A DNA stretch of 64,000 nt from NCBI GenBank assembly GCA_964470555.1, contig CAYYDG010000004.1:1-64000 (forward strand), in the 5' to 3' direction. The notes beneath the pieces were generated by a model. The model had not been told where the DNA came from. It searched no databases and worked only from the letters and a program-made list of their open reading frames with translations. The position numbers were made by a program, and so were the translations under genes. The stretch's first letter is position 1. The number at the start of each line of letters is the position of its first letter. Shown here piece after piece: positions 45,475 to 55,369 of the stretch. This DNA comes from RBC074 sp964470555 (GTDB lineage Bacteria; Acidobacteriota; Blastocatellia; RBC074).

Positions 45475-46782
45475 CTAACAGTGAAATTGCGAACGGGAGA
45501 GTTTGAAGCCTTTCAGATTGCCAAGAACTGTTACTGCGAATTTTTCGGTTTGAAAAATCTGTCGAGCCATTTGCTGAATGCCTTTGGTCGTGACGGCTTC
45601 GATTTCGGCAATCACCTCGTCAGGCGAGATGAAGCGTCCAAAGTTCATCTCATGTTGAGCCAGCGCGCTCATGCGTGAAGACGCCGATTCCAAATTCAAT
45701 CGCACAGACGCTTTCAACTGGTCTTTGTTGCGTTGTAATTCTTCGTCGCTGACCGGTTCGGATTTAATGCGTCGCAGTTCGGCCATTGTGGCGGCGATGG
45801 TTTTTTCCATTTGTTCGGTCGAAGTCCCGGCATAAATCGTCAGATAGCCGCAATCGCGGAATGGATTGATTCCGGCGAACACCGTATAGGCCAATCCCAG
45901 TTCTTCACGTATGGATTGGAACAAACGCGAACTCATTCCGCCGCCGAGAATCACAGATAGCAGATTGGCCGTATGAAGTTTGTCGCTGACCAGTGAAGGA
46001 CTCGGCACGCCGATCACAATATGAGCCTGTTCAAGCTCGGCTTTGTGACGACGCACAATCGAAGCAGTCGGTTTCGGCCTGGAGGATTTCAGCGGCGATT
46101 GGCGGCGTTTCAACTTGCCGAAATAGCTTCGTGCCAGATCAAGAATCTGTTTGTGTTCTATGTTGCCCGCGGCGGCGATGACGAAATTGTCCGGGCGATA
46201 AATGTCGTTGTAATAACTTTCGACCGCGCCATTTTTGAACTTCGCCAGAGTTTTGGGCGTGCCCAGAATCGGACGGCCAAGCGAATGTTGCGGATAAAAG
46301 TTTTCGCAAAACAAATCGAAGATCAGATCGTCGGGTGTGTCTTCGACCATTTTGATTTCTTCCAGAATGACATTCCGTTCCTTTTTCAATTCTGTCGGGT
46401 CAAAGGTCGGGGAGGTGACGACATCGGCAATCAGATCAAAGGCGCGCGGCAGATGTTCGTCCAGAACGGAGTTGTAAAAGCCTACTACTTCGCGTCCGGT
46501 GAAAGCGTCCAGATGGCCACCGAGCCTGTCGCCTTCAGCGGCAATCTGAGCGACCGAACGATTGCGAGTTCCCTTAAACAATGCATGTTCAATGAAGTGT
46601 GTCAGCCCATGCCGTTCTGCCGTTTCGTGGCGCGAACCGCTTCGCAAGAAAACTCCGAAGCTGACAGACCGTAGATACGGCATTTTTTCCGAGAGCACGA
46701 CCAGCCCATTGCTGAGCGTCGTTTTGCGAACATCAAATTTCAATTTGGTTGTCATTTCTTGTCTAACTGCTTTGGATTTCAT
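45475..46782 (-). CDS. M16 family zinc metallopeptidase (pitrilysin/MPP-like)
   Basis: 435 residues from ATG 46782 (further ATG 46755 possible). The inverted zinc motif HFIEH (HxxEH) follows GSRHETAERHGLT; the third ligand Glu is in ILEEIKMVEDTPD. C-terminal blocks GGGMSSRLFQSIREELGLAYTV are typical of the single-chain PqqL/YmxG group. It has no signal peptide. It is the first gene of the run ending in the ABC exporter; it could process an exported peptide, but no substrate is encoded nearby. Confidence 0.93.
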   Translation of the reverse strand: MKSKAVRQEMTTKLKFDVRKTTLSNGLVVLSEKMPYLRSVSFGVFLRSGSRHETAERHGLTHFIEHALFKGTRNRSVAQIAAEGDRLGGHLDAFTGREVVGFYNSVLDEHLPRAFDLIADVVTSPTFDPTELKKERNVILEEIKMVEDTPDDLIFDLFCENFYPQHSLGRPILGTPKTLAKFKNGAVESYYNDIYRPDNFVIAAAGNIEHKQILDLARSYFGKLKRRQSPLKSSRPKPTASIVRRHKAELEQAHIVIGVPSPSLVSDKLHTANLLSVILGGGMSSRLFQSIREELGLAYTVFAGINPFRDCGYLTIYAGTSTEQMEKTIAATMAELRRIKSEPVSDEELQRNKDQLKASVRLNLESASSRMSALAQHEMNFGRFISPDEVIAEIEAVTTKGIQQMARQIFQTEKFAVTVLGNLKGFKLSRSQFHC

Positions 46783-47170
46783 TGTTATCTCTAAAGACGC
46801 GACATCATAAGCCAGTAACTCTGCCTGTCTCAAACGTCAAGCAAAGAAATCTTGTCCCAAACCGTTTACTGTCATCATCTGTTGTCATCAATCGTGGACA
46901 AGCAAGGCCTGCCTTTGTCTACGATCATAGACAAAATCAGATTTTGGGTCTCAAAACTCCACCGATGATTTTGTTTTGAAATGAATAAGTCTTTCTATTT
47001 CTGTGTTTAATAAATTTTCTGCTCGCCTGGATTTCAGTGGCACAGTCGTTGCTCTAGGGATATGCGTAACGAGATGAGAACGAAAGTTCTTGAAGGTGTT
47101 TGAAGCACAAGCGGGTAAGTAGCAAGAAGCAATCAGTGAACCAGATACAAAGCCCGCGAAAAGTTTTCAG

Positions 47171-48077
<907 letters not shown>

Positions 48078-48286
48078 CAGCGATTTCTTGAGCGCAGCCC
48101 CAAACTGCGCTGGTTGTTCGGACGATTGACACCCTGTCAATGCGAAAGGCAGCCTTTGGAGCCTTCAAAACACGACTGCAACACATCTTTTTCCCGCTAA
48201 TCAGGACTTCTCCCACTTGAAGTCCGAAGGCTCCCAAATTTTTACGGCTGCACGAGAGTGCGAATCGGGTCCTCACCCCAGCAACA

Positions 48287-48335
48287 GACAGGCTGTCGGA
48301 TGCTTTTTTGAATCCGACAGCCTGTCGCTGTTTTT
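48287..48335 (+). terminator. Terminator-like hairpin after the repeat array
   Basis: Perfect 15-bp arms 48287-48301 and 48312-48326 (GACAGGCTGTCGGAT), 10-nt T-rich loop, then GCTGTTTTTA. Plus-strand oriented with no gene before it, so it could end a transcript of the array. It lies 77 nt before the Nudix gene. Confidence 0.75.
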
Positions 48336-48411
48336 ACCGCCAGCGAAGCCGTTGTCTTGCTCATAAACTCAAGCACATGGTTGAATAGTCGCCGAAAAGG
48401 GGATTTTCTGT

Positions 48412-48936
48412 TTGCCAAGAAAACTGATTGAATCGGAGCACATCTTCAAAGGCGTTGTGTTTACTGTCGAGCGCGACCGGTTGCGCGAAGAAAACGGATT
48501 CGAGATCGTTCGCGAAATCGTTCGCCATACAGGCGGAGCCGGTTGTTTGCCGCTGTTTGCCGATGGCAAAGTCGCGCTGGTCAAACAGTACCGCCATCCG
48601 GCTCGGCAGGAGTTGCTGGAAATTCCCGCCGGAAAAATTGAAGCAGGCGAATCGCCGATGGAATGTGCCGCGCGGGAAGTCGAACAGGAAATCGGGTTTC
48701 GCGCTGGCCGAATCGAATTGCTGGCGGATTTCTATTCGACGCCGGGTTTTTGCGAAGAGCGATTGTATGTTTATCTGGCGACCGATTTGACGCCTTCCGA
48801 ACAGAACCTGGATCACGATGAATTCGTTGAAGTCGTTTACCTGCCGTTGGCCGATGCCGTAACGATGGCCGAACGGAACGAAATTGAAGATTCCAAAACC
48901 ATTATTGCGCTTTTGTTGGCGCAGCGGCGAATCTGA
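48412..48936 (+). CDS. Nudix hydrolase, ADP-ribose pyrophosphatase type
   Basis: 174 residues from TTG 48412 (AAGGGG about ten bases upstream). Nudix box GKIEAGESPMECAAREVEQEIGF (about 74-96): the REUxEExGU core reads R-E-V-E-Q-E-I-G-F, so the first Glu of the EE pair (Glu56 of MutT) is Gln while the other two metal ligands remain. The rest (SEHIFKGVVFTVERDRLREENG; VALVKQYRHPARQELLEIPAG; FYSTPGFCEERLYVYLA) matches ADP-ribose hydrolases. It hydrolyses ADP-ribose to AMP and ribose-5-phosphate if active. Likely co-transcribed with the next gene. Confidence 0.92.
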   Translation: MPRKLIESEHIFKGVVFTVERDRLREENGFEIVREIVRHTGGAGCLPLFADGKVALVKQYRHPARQELLEIPAGKIEAGESPMECAAREVEQEIGFRAGRIELLADFYSTPGFCEERLYVYLATDLTPSEQNLDHDEFVEVVYLPLADAVTMAERNEIEDSKTIIALLLAQRRI

Positions 48937-48947
48937 GTGTGTAGCTT

Positions 48948-49895
48948 ATGTCAATCACAACCGCGTATTGCCCTTCGTGTGGACAAACAATTCAAACCGC
49001 CCCCGGCACTCTTTGCGCTCAATGCCAGGCAAATCTGCCAACTATTGACCCGGTTCAGCCTGCTCAGGAAATAAATTGGGCGACTGGCGCGCCAGCGCTT
49101 TCTTACACTGAGGAAGAAAAACCAGGCTCGCCCTGGCTGGATTTGCTCTGGGCGTTTTTGATCTGGGGAGTGAGCGGCGCGTTTTTGATCGCTTTGGACG
49201 GAGCCTTGCGGTTGGTTATTTACATGCTCGGCCAGGAAATTCCCAAAGTCGAAATCACTCGTGGAGTGGCAATTTTCACGCTGGTGATTACGCTGGTTTT
49301 GCAACTGATCGCGCTCGGTTCAAGCTGGCTGGTGGTGACTAGAGTTGGAAAAAGGCCGTTTTGGCGAACCTTGGGCTGGCATTGGCATCCACAATTTCGC
49401 TGGGTTCATGCCGTCGGAGGAGCCGTCTTGATGTTTGGAGTGGCGATCGCTGTTTCCCAATTGTTGCCACACCGCGAAACCGACATGGAGAAGATACTCA
49501 AACTGGGGACTTCAATAAGGTTGCTGGTGGTGGCGCTGGCAGTGTTGACGGCTCCATTGGTTGAAGAAGTGGTCTACCGCGGCGTCGTTTACTCCAGCGT
49601 CGAACGGTTGTGGGGAAAAGTCGCGGGAGTTCTTGTCGTCACAGTGATTTTTGCTCTGGTTCATGTGCCGCAATACTGGGGAAGCGTGGCTGCCATCACC
49701 GCCATCGTTTTGCTGAGTCTGGTGCTGACCATGTTAAGAGCCTGGACAGGTTCGTTATTGCCCTGTGTGGTGATGCATCTGGTTTACAACGGAATTCAAG
49801 CCGGGTTTTTAATTGTCGCCCCGGATGCGGCGCTCAACACGCCGACTGAAAAAACGGCGATGGCTTTGATGGGTTACTTGTTAGGTGGAAATTAA
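48948..49895 (+). CDS. CPBP-family (type II CAAX) intramembrane metalloprotease with N-terminal zinc ribbon
   Basis: 315 residues. Zinc ribbon YCPSCGQTIQTAPGTLCAQC (CxxC-x12-CxxC, residues 7-26), then eight or so hydrophobic segments. Protease motifs: EEVVYRGVVY (EExxxR), FALVHVPQY (FxxxH) and HLVYNGI (HxxxN-type). Family members cleave prenylated proteins or bacteriocin peptides, or confer immunity. The zinc ribbon fusion occurs in some soil bacteria. It starts 12 bp after the Nudix gene. Confidence 0.92.
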   Translation: MSITTAYCPSCGQTIQTAPGTLCAQCQANLPTIDPVQPAQEINWATGAPALSYTEEEKPGSPWLDLLWAFLIWGVSGAFLIALDGALRLVIYMLGQEIPKVEITRGVAIFTLVITLVLQLIALGSSWLVVTRVGKRPFWRTLGWHWHPQFRWVHAVGGAVLMFGVAIAVSQLLPHRETDMEKILKLGTSIRLLVVALAVLTAPLVEEVVYRGVVYSSVERLWGKVAGVLVVTVIFALVHVPQYWGSVAAITAIVLLSLVLTMLRAWTGSLLPCVVMHLVYNGIQAGFLIVAPDAALNTPTEKTAMALMGYLLGGN

Positions 49896-49987
49896 ATTCG
49901 CAATCTGAAGAAAATTGCCTGATCGTATCTTTCGACGCTGGTTGATTCTGAAAACAGCGCTTCAAGGTTAGGAGGAAACTACAAGCC

Positions 49988-50212
49988 GTGAATGATTTTT
50001 TTTCGATGATGGAAAAGCTGCAAGGAATGTTCGACAGTGAAGACGTGGAAATTGTCACGAACGACGGGCGCAGTGTTCGCGGGAAAATTGACAACTTGCG
50101 CAGCACCATGCCGTTCAGCAAACCTGCCGTCAAAATTCTGGGAGCCGATGGCAAGATCACCAAAATCCTGTTTGCTGACATTAAAGATATGATTGACCAC
50201 CGAGGGCAGTGA
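49988..50212 (+). CDS. Small protein of unknown function (Sm-like beta segment)
   Basis: 74 residues from GTG 49988 (AGGAGG 12 bases upstream, a long spacing). VEIVTNDGRSVRGKIDNLRS, then AVKILGADGKITKILFADIKDMI, gives five short strands resembling an Sm/SH3-like barrel. It follows the CAAX protease by 92 bp. No family assigned; an RNA- or protein-binding role is a guess. Its stop codon touches a word-repeat hairpin. Confidence 0.65.
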   Translation: MNDFFSMMEKLQGMFDSEDVEIVTNDGRSVRGKIDNLRSTMPFSKPAVKILGADGKITKILFADIKDMIDHRGQ

Positions 50213-50280
50213 TATTTCAGGTATTGGGAGATTGGGCAACCAGGATAATCTCATTGCCCAATCCTCAATTCTTCAATATC
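50211..50280. repeat. Word-repeat hairpin (GGGAGATTGGG words) between convergent genes
   Basis: Left arm 50211-50239 and right arm 50254-50280 pair with few mismatches (GATTGGGCAA with TTGCCCAATC at the core; GATATT/AATATC at the ends). It starts inside the stop codon of the upstream gene and ends 6 nt from the stop of DUF4177. Confidence 0.85.
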
Positions 50281-50286
50281 TGCTGC

Positions 50287-50529
50287 TTATTCCGTCGCAG
50301 GCCGCTTGAAGGTGTATTTGACATAGCGGCTGCTGGAAAGCAGTTCTTCGCCTTTGTTGGTACGATGCATGGCATAACCGTCAACGTAAACGTTGACCAG
50401 TTCCCACTCTTCCTGTCCCAGCGAATTCAAGCCGGCGTCAACGTTCGCGTCAATGAAATCTTCACCCGTGATGCGCGCGCCAATCTTACGAATTTCGCCC
50501 CAATCCACTGTTCTATATTCCCACTTCAT
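50287..50529 (-). CDS. DUF4177 domain small protein
   Basis: 80 residues. MKWEYRTVDWGE at the N-terminus, LNSLGQEEWELVNVYVDG in the middle and YVKYTFKRP at the end are the DUF4177 pattern (small alpha/beta protein of unknown role). GATGAGGT precedes ATG 50529. Alone on the strand. Confidence 0.87.
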   Translation of the reverse strand: MKWEYRTVDWGEIRKIGARITGEDFIDANVDAGLNSLGQEEWELVNVYVDGYAMHRTNKGEELLSSSRYVKYTFKRPATE

Positions 50530-50813
50530 CGTCTTACCTCATCTCTCTTGTAAGGGTTAAGAAAAACACGACAACCTGGCAAATCCGACCGATTTGATGA
50601 TTTGGCAAGGGGCACGCAGGGACACAACATCGCTACGTGGCATTTCCGAAACCTGGCCGTGCTGCCTCGTTTGTCGCAGTGTCGAAAAGAACTATTTTTA
50701 GGGGAGACTGATGTAACCGCGTCGCATTCTACTACAAAACCATAAACATGCCTTGTTGACGCGAATTTTTACAGATTAAATCCAGCGGCCAAATTGGCCA
50801 AGTTCAGTTGTCG
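50530..50813. other. 284-bp intergenic region
   Basis: No gene. It has an imperfect hairpin GGCACGCAGG...CCTGGCCGTGC (about 50609-50670). It was examined as a signal-recognition-particle RNA but lacks the conserved GGAA-loop core and AGCAG. The right half is AT-rich. Confidence 0.45.
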
Positions 50814-51809
50814 CTAGCGAATCTGCGCTTCGATTTTCGGCAAACTCAGCAAAATGACATCGCCGACGATTTTCAAACTCTGTGGGCTGATTTTGTCCAA
50901 TGTATCTTCTGCCGTATGCCAATACTGATTGTCTTCCGGGCCGTCACCGTATTCGAAATCAATCACGTCAACCGCTGGAATGCCAGCTCGCAAAAACGGC
51001 ATGTGGTCGTCGTCGCCGATGGAAAACGGGCGGTTGGGAAATTGTTTCTTGTAACCCAGTTCTTGAGCGGTTCCCCAAATCGCACTGACCAGCCACGGCG
51101 AAGACGTTTCTTCGCGCGGAATGGTCAAATCCTTGTCGCCAACCATATCCAGCAGAATCATGGCTTTGATGCGGTCTGTCTGTTTTTCCTTTTTCAATTT
51201 TTCGACGTAATGGCGGCTGCCGTAAGTATTGTCCTTGCCGTTCAGGCATTGGCTCCATTCGGCGCAAAAGGCTTCTTCGCCATCGAAGAACACGAATTGA
51301 TAGGTGAATTTCCGCTTCTGTTTGTCGGCGGCCATCACGCGCGCGATTTCCAGCACAACGCCTGTGCTCGAACCGCCGTCGTTGGCGCCGACGAATTTGA
51401 ACTCTTTGAAATACTTGGTGTCGTAATGACTGCTGATGATGATCGTTCCCGTCGTTTCGCCTGGAATTTCCGCAATCACGTTTTTGAATCTTACCTTTCC
51501 GCGCGGAGTCGTTTCGGTGAATTCATCCAGCGTGGGTGTCAAACCATAACTTTTCAATTCCTTGATCAGATAGTCGCGTGTTTTTTCGATGGCAGCCGAA
51601 CCCGCCGGACGAGGGCCGAAATCCACCTGAGCTTTGACGTGAGCAAAAGCGCGTTCGGCATCAAAAGAAGTCGTCCTTGGCGTCTGGTTTGAATTGGCGC
51701 TGATTGTCGCCGCCGGAATCGCTTCGACAGAAGGTTTGCTTGCCGAACCGTTCTGGCAGGCGAATAAAATCGTCGCCGCAAAAAGCATTGCTGTGGAACG
51801 AAACATCAT
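50814..51809 (-). CDS. M28-family zinc hydrolase, glutaminyl-cyclase-like lipoprotein
   Basis: 331 residues. Lipobox-like LFAC at residues 15-18. Zinc-site blocks: SSHYDTK, NDGGSSTG, VFFDGEEAF, and DDDHMPFLRAGIPAVDVI with WHTAEDTLDK near the end. The FFDGEEAF..W..YGSRH and DDDHMPFLR patterns fit glutaminyl-peptide cyclotransferases better than ordinary aminopeptidases. It would convert N-terminal Gln to pyroglutamate on exported proteins, or act as an aminopeptidase. It overlaps accD by 4 bp (ATGA), so translation may be coupled. Confidence 0.85.
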   Translation of the reverse strand: MMFRSTAMLFAATILFACQNGSASKPSVEAIPAATISANSNQTPRTTSFDAERAFAHVKAQVDFGPRPAGSAAIEKTRDYLIKELKSYGLTPTLDEFTETTPRGKVRFKNVIAEIPGETTGTIIISSHYDTKYFKEFKFVGANDGGSSTGVVLEIARVMAADKQKRKFTYQFVFFDGEEAFCAEWSQCLNGKDNTYGSRHYVEKLKKEKQTDRIKAMILLDMVGDKDLTIPREETSSPWLVSAIWGTAQELGYKKQFPNRPFSIGDDDHMPFLRAGIPAVDVIDFEYGDGPEDNQYWHTAEDTLDKISPQSLKIVGDVILLSLPKIEAQIR

Positions 51810-52675
51810 TTTGATTTTTCCGGGCCGGTGAAATTCAACAGTTTGGCCAACACATCACGCAATTCGCGGCGATCAACCACCGCATCCAGCATTCCATGTT
51901 CGAGCACGAATTCCGAGCGTTGGAACCCTTTGGGCAATTTTTGCCGGATGGTTTGCTCAATCACGCGCGCTCCGGCAAAGCCTATGATCGCGTCCGGTTC
52001 GGCGATGTTGAAATCGCCAAGCATGGCGTAACTGGCTGTTACTCCACCGGTCGTCGGATTGGTCAGCAGCGAAATGTATGGCAACCCCGCATCGTCCAGG
52101 CGAGCCAGCGCCGCCGAAATTTTCGCCATTTGCATCAGGGAAATGGCGCCTTCCTGCATGCGCGCGCCGCCCGAACAGGAAACGACGATCAACGGCAATC
52201 GCTGTTTGACGCAGTATTCAATCGCGCGAGTGATCTTTTCGCCGACGACCGATCCCATGCTGCCGCCGATGAACTTGAACTCCATCGCGCAAATCACGAC
52301 ATCGTGACCGCCAAGCTTGCCTTCGCCTGTGACCAGAGCGTCACGCAATCCGGTGTCTTTCTGCGCTTTTCGCAATCGTTCTGAATAAGGGGCTTTGTCA
52401 ACGAACTTGAGCGGGTCTGTGGGCGAAACGCTGGCGTCGCGCTCTTCATATTGACCATCGTCAAAGAGCATTTGCAGTCGTTCGCGTGCGCCGAGTCTGA
52501 AGTGGTAACCGCAGGTCGGGCAGACGTTCGAACTGTTTTTCAGGTCTTTGCGGTAAATAGTGACGCCGCAATCTTCATTTTCGCATTTGACGAAGATGCC
52601 TTCGGTTTTCACCGTGCGCTCTTCGGGTAGGGCAACCTCGCCGAGCTTGTCGGTCTGGCGTTTGAACCAAGCCAT
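51806..52675 (-). CDS. accD: Acetyl-CoA carboxylase carboxyltransferase subunit beta
   Basis: 289 residues. N-terminal zinc ribbon CENEDCGVTIYRKDLKNSSNVCPTCGYHF, then the crotonase-like core VICAMEFKFIGGSMGSVVGEK and SCSGGARMQEGAISLMQMAK. With AccA it transfers carboxyl from biotin to acetyl-CoA in fatty acid synthesis. No accA in the window. Confidence 0.98.
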   Translation of the reverse strand: MAWFKRQTDKLGEVALPEERTVKTEGIFVKCENEDCGVTIYRKDLKNSSNVCPTCGYHFRLGARERLQMLFDDGQYEERDASVSPTDPLKFVDKAPYSERLRKAQKDTGLRDALVTGEGKLGGHDVVICAMEFKFIGGSMGSVVGEKITRAIEYCVKQRLPLIVVSCSGGARMQEGAISLMQMAKISAALARLDDAGLPYISLLTNPTTGGVTASYAMLGDFNIAEPDAIIGFAGARVIEQTIRQKLPKGFQRSEFVLEHGMLDAVVDRRELRDVLAKLLNFTGPEKSK

Positions 52676-52873
52676 AGTGTTTTCTCTTGGATATAAATTA
52701 TTTCAATGTGTTGATTAAGATTGGCGGATTCTACGCGGCAGGTTGTGGAGTGTCAAAGAATCAAATGCGCACAACTATTCGAGAACGGCGCGTTCCCGAA
52801 AGCTGTGTTACATTGCATTGGCGCTCCGATTTTGACCCGGCGCGCATCTGGAATGGTTCTCTCTGGTTGAAGG

Positions 52874-53860
52874 ATGATGAAACGAAAAACTTTTTCCTCA
52901 GTGATCAAAAACCTGGCGCTGTCACTGCTTCTGAAAATTCCCAAAGCCGCATTTCTTTACGTCCCGATTCTCACCCTCACGTCGTTTTTAGGCGACGTGT
53001 ACTGGTTATTGGAACTGACGACTCATTTCCGGCTTCAGTATTTGCTGATTGCAGGTTTCTTTTTGCTGATCTTTGTGCCGCTGAAAATGTGGCGCTGGGC
53101 GGGCGTGGCATTGCTTTGTCTGGCGATCAACGCGGCGTATGTCGTGCCATGGTATTGGCCAACGAATTCGGTTCACCCAGACGCCAAAGGGCAACGGCTG
53201 CGTCTGGCTTTGTCGAATGTGTTGTGGGACAACAAACATCACGCCGACGTGATTCAGTTCGTTCAATCCGAAAATCCCGATTTGGTGTTTTTTCAGGAAG
53301 TCACGCCACGCTGGGCGAAGGAATTTGAAATCTTGCACGCGGAGTTTCCACATTCGCGGCTCGATCCGGCGGACGATGCGGGCGGAATGGCCTTGTTCAG
53401 CCGGTTGCCTTTCGAGCGAGCAGACTTGGCTCCGCTGGCGGATTACAACGGCCCGGCGATCATTGCTCAGATCAGTGTCGGCGGCAGATTGCTGTCCCTG
53501 GTTTCGGTGCATGCGCCGCCGCCCGGCGGGAAAAAGAATTTCGATCATCGAACCGAAATCTTCGATCAGACCGCTGCGTATTTGAACACCTTGCCGGAGC
53601 CGAAAATCCTCGTCGGCGATTTGAACACCACCATGTGGTCGCCGTATTACAAACGCCTGGTCGAAAAAATCGGCTTGAAAAACGTCCGCGAAGGATTTGG
53701 CGTTTTGCCTTCGTGGCCGACTTATTTGCCGCCGCTGTTTATTCCGATTGACCATTGTCTGGTCAGCAGAGAGATTGAGGTGGTCAATGTTCGCACGGGG
53801 AGCCGGGTCGGTTCGGATCATTTGCCGCTGATCGTGGATTTGCTGGTTCCGCAAAACTGA
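52874..53860 (+). CDS. Membrane-anchored endonuclease/exonuclease/phosphatase family protein
   Basis: 328 residues (TTGAAGG before ATG 52874). Three hydrophobic helices cover residues about 20-100. The EEP domain follows: NVLWDNKHHADVIQFVQSENPDLVFFQEVT, LLSLVSVHAPPP, ILVGDLNTTMWSPYY and the closing SRVGSDHLPLIVDLL. Catalytic Asp/His pattern (GDLN, SDH) is intact. Probably a periplasmic phosphodiesterase with unknown substrate. Confidence 0.9.
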   Translation: MMKRKTFSSVIKNLALSLLLKIPKAAFLYVPILTLTSFLGDVYWLLELTTHFRLQYLLIAGFFLLIFVPLKMWRWAGVALLCLAINAAYVVPWYWPTNSVHPDAKGQRLRLALSNVLWDNKHHADVIQFVQSENPDLVFFQEVTPRWAKEFEILHAEFPHSRLDPADDAGGMALFSRLPFERADLAPLADYNGPAIIAQISVGGRLLSLVSVHAPPPGGKKNFDHRTEIFDQTAAYLNTLPEPKILVGDLNTTMWSPYYKRLVEKIGLKNVREGFGVLPSWPTYLPPLFIPIDHCLVSREIEVVNVRTGSRVGSDHLPLIVDLLVPQN

Positions 53861-53964
53861 TGCTTGCAATGGTTGTCAGTCGCGCGTTCGGATGTGAGAA
53901 TAGCCGCAGTTTCCGAGCCGTCATCGGAACAAGCAATCATTCCAATTAATTCGAGGTTATAAAG

Positions 53965-55206
53965 ATGAACAAGAAGCCGGGCGCTTATGCGCGAATGGCC
54001 GTTTCGTTGCTCGTTGTGTTGCTGATGTCTTCCACAGTGGTTCAAACTCAAACTCCCAGAAATTTCGCCCAGGTGCGGCGCGAATTCAAAACCTTTTACG
54101 AACAGGGAATGCGAAAGAACGGAATCGTCGGCAGCAGTTTCATGTTGATTCAGGACGGTCAGGTCATTGCGCAGGAGTTTTTCGGACTCGCCAATCAGGA
54201 AAAACAGCAACCCGTGAACGAAAACACGATTTACCACTGGGCTTCGATCACTAAGACCTTCACCGGCATTGCCATCATGCAGTTGCGGGATCGCGGATTG
54301 CTGAAACTGGATGACCCTATCATCAAATATGTGCCCGAATTGAAAGCCGTACACAATCCGTTTGGCCAGATGAGCGACATCACGATCAAACATCTGATGA
54401 CGCATTCTGCCGGATTTCGCGCAGCGACCTGGCCCTGGGGAGGCGACAAAGCCTGGCAACCGCACGAGCCTGCGGAATGGTCGCAGTTGGTGGCAATGAT
54501 GCCGTACACCGAAATCCTGTTTAAGCCGGGCAGCAAATTCAGCTACTCGAATCCGGGAATCATCTTTCTGGGTCGCGTGATTGAACAATTGTCCGGCGAC
54601 AATTACGAAGTGTACGTGGATAAAAACATCTTCAAGCCGTTGGAGATGTACCGCAGCTATTTCGACACAACGCCGCAACATTTGCTCAAAAATCGTTCGG
54701 CCAGTTATTGGTTGAAGGAAGGCAAGCTTTCACCGGCGCGGTTTGACGTGGACACTGGCGTCACCGTTTCCAACGGCGGCTTGAACGCTCCGTTGCCGGA
54801 TATGGTCAAGTACATTGGCTTTTTGTCAGGCGACGTCAGGCGTCAGGCGATTTACGATCAGGTGCTGAAACGCAGTTCGCTGGAAGAAATGTTCCAGCCA
54901 CAAATTGCCGTCCCCCAGACTGAAGTGATCGAACCATCAGGGCAGAACCGTAAGGATTCGATGGGACTGACGTTTTTCATCGAAGACAATTTCAACCAGC
55001 ATTTCATCGGTCACAGCGGTTCGCAAAACGGATTTATCTCTCACTTTTATCTGCGACCGGACACGCGAATGGCCTACATCGTCGCCTTCAACACGCACGC
55101 GACGGCGACTGAAAAAGACCAGAATCAGGATACGCGCCGTCTGGACAGGGAAATCAAAGATTACGTGTTCCAAAACATCTTTCCGCTGTTCGTCAAAAAA
55201 ACATAG
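53965..55206 (+). CDS. Serine hydrolase of the beta-lactamase/penicillin-binding class C family
   Basis: 413 residues. Signal peptide about 1-28 with an internal Arg. Catalytic SxxK is Ser94-Ile-Thr-Lys97 (HWASITKTFTGIA), the YxN motif appears as FSYSNPGI (about 192), and a C-terminal HSGSQNG replaces KTG. Most such proteins are esterases or D-aminopeptidases rather than lactamases. GAGG precedes the ATG. A terminator-like repeat follows. Confidence 0.92.
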   Translation: MNKKPGAYARMAVSLLVVLLMSSTVVQTQTPRNFAQVRREFKTFYEQGMRKNGIVGSSFMLIQDGQVIAQEFFGLANQEKQQPVNENTIYHWASITKTFTGIAIMQLRDRGLLKLDDPIIKYVPELKAVHNPFGQMSDITIKHLMTHSAGFRAATWPWGGDKAWQPHEPAEWSQLVAMMPYTEILFKPGSKFSYSNPGIIFLGRVIEQLSGDNYEVYVDKNIFKPLEMYRSYFDTTPQHLLKNRSASYWLKEGKLSPARFDVDTGVTVSNGGLNAPLPDMVKYIGFLSGDVRRQAIYDQVLKRSSLEEMFQPQIAVPQTEVIEPSGQNRKDSMGLTFFIEDNFNQHFIGHSGSQNGFISHFYLRPDTRMAYIVAFNTHATATEKDQNQDTRRLDREIKDYVFQNIFPLFVKKT

Positions 55207-55233
55207 CCCTCAAGGTCTGATGAGCTTGAGGGC
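55206..55233 (+). terminator. Short hairpin after the serine hydrolase gene
   Basis: Perfect 9-bp arms 55206-55214 and 55225-55233 (GCCCTCAAG), directly after the stop codon. No T-run, so weak or factor-dependent. Confidence 0.45.
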
Positions 55234-55369
55234 GAGCAGCAATTCTTCATAACAATCGTGCCGGTTGGCGATTCTCACTTTTACTGCGCCAATTCGGCAT
55301 TGATGTTTGGCGTCAACTTGTAACCGTTCACTCGCCGCACACAGCGGTTATTACAGCGAGGTGTCCCCA

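Noticed and set aside
50600..50700. Signal recognition particle RNA
   Set aside because: A hairpin with CCGAAACCTGG resembled the tip on one strand, but the conserved GGAA loop and AGCAG internal loop are missing.
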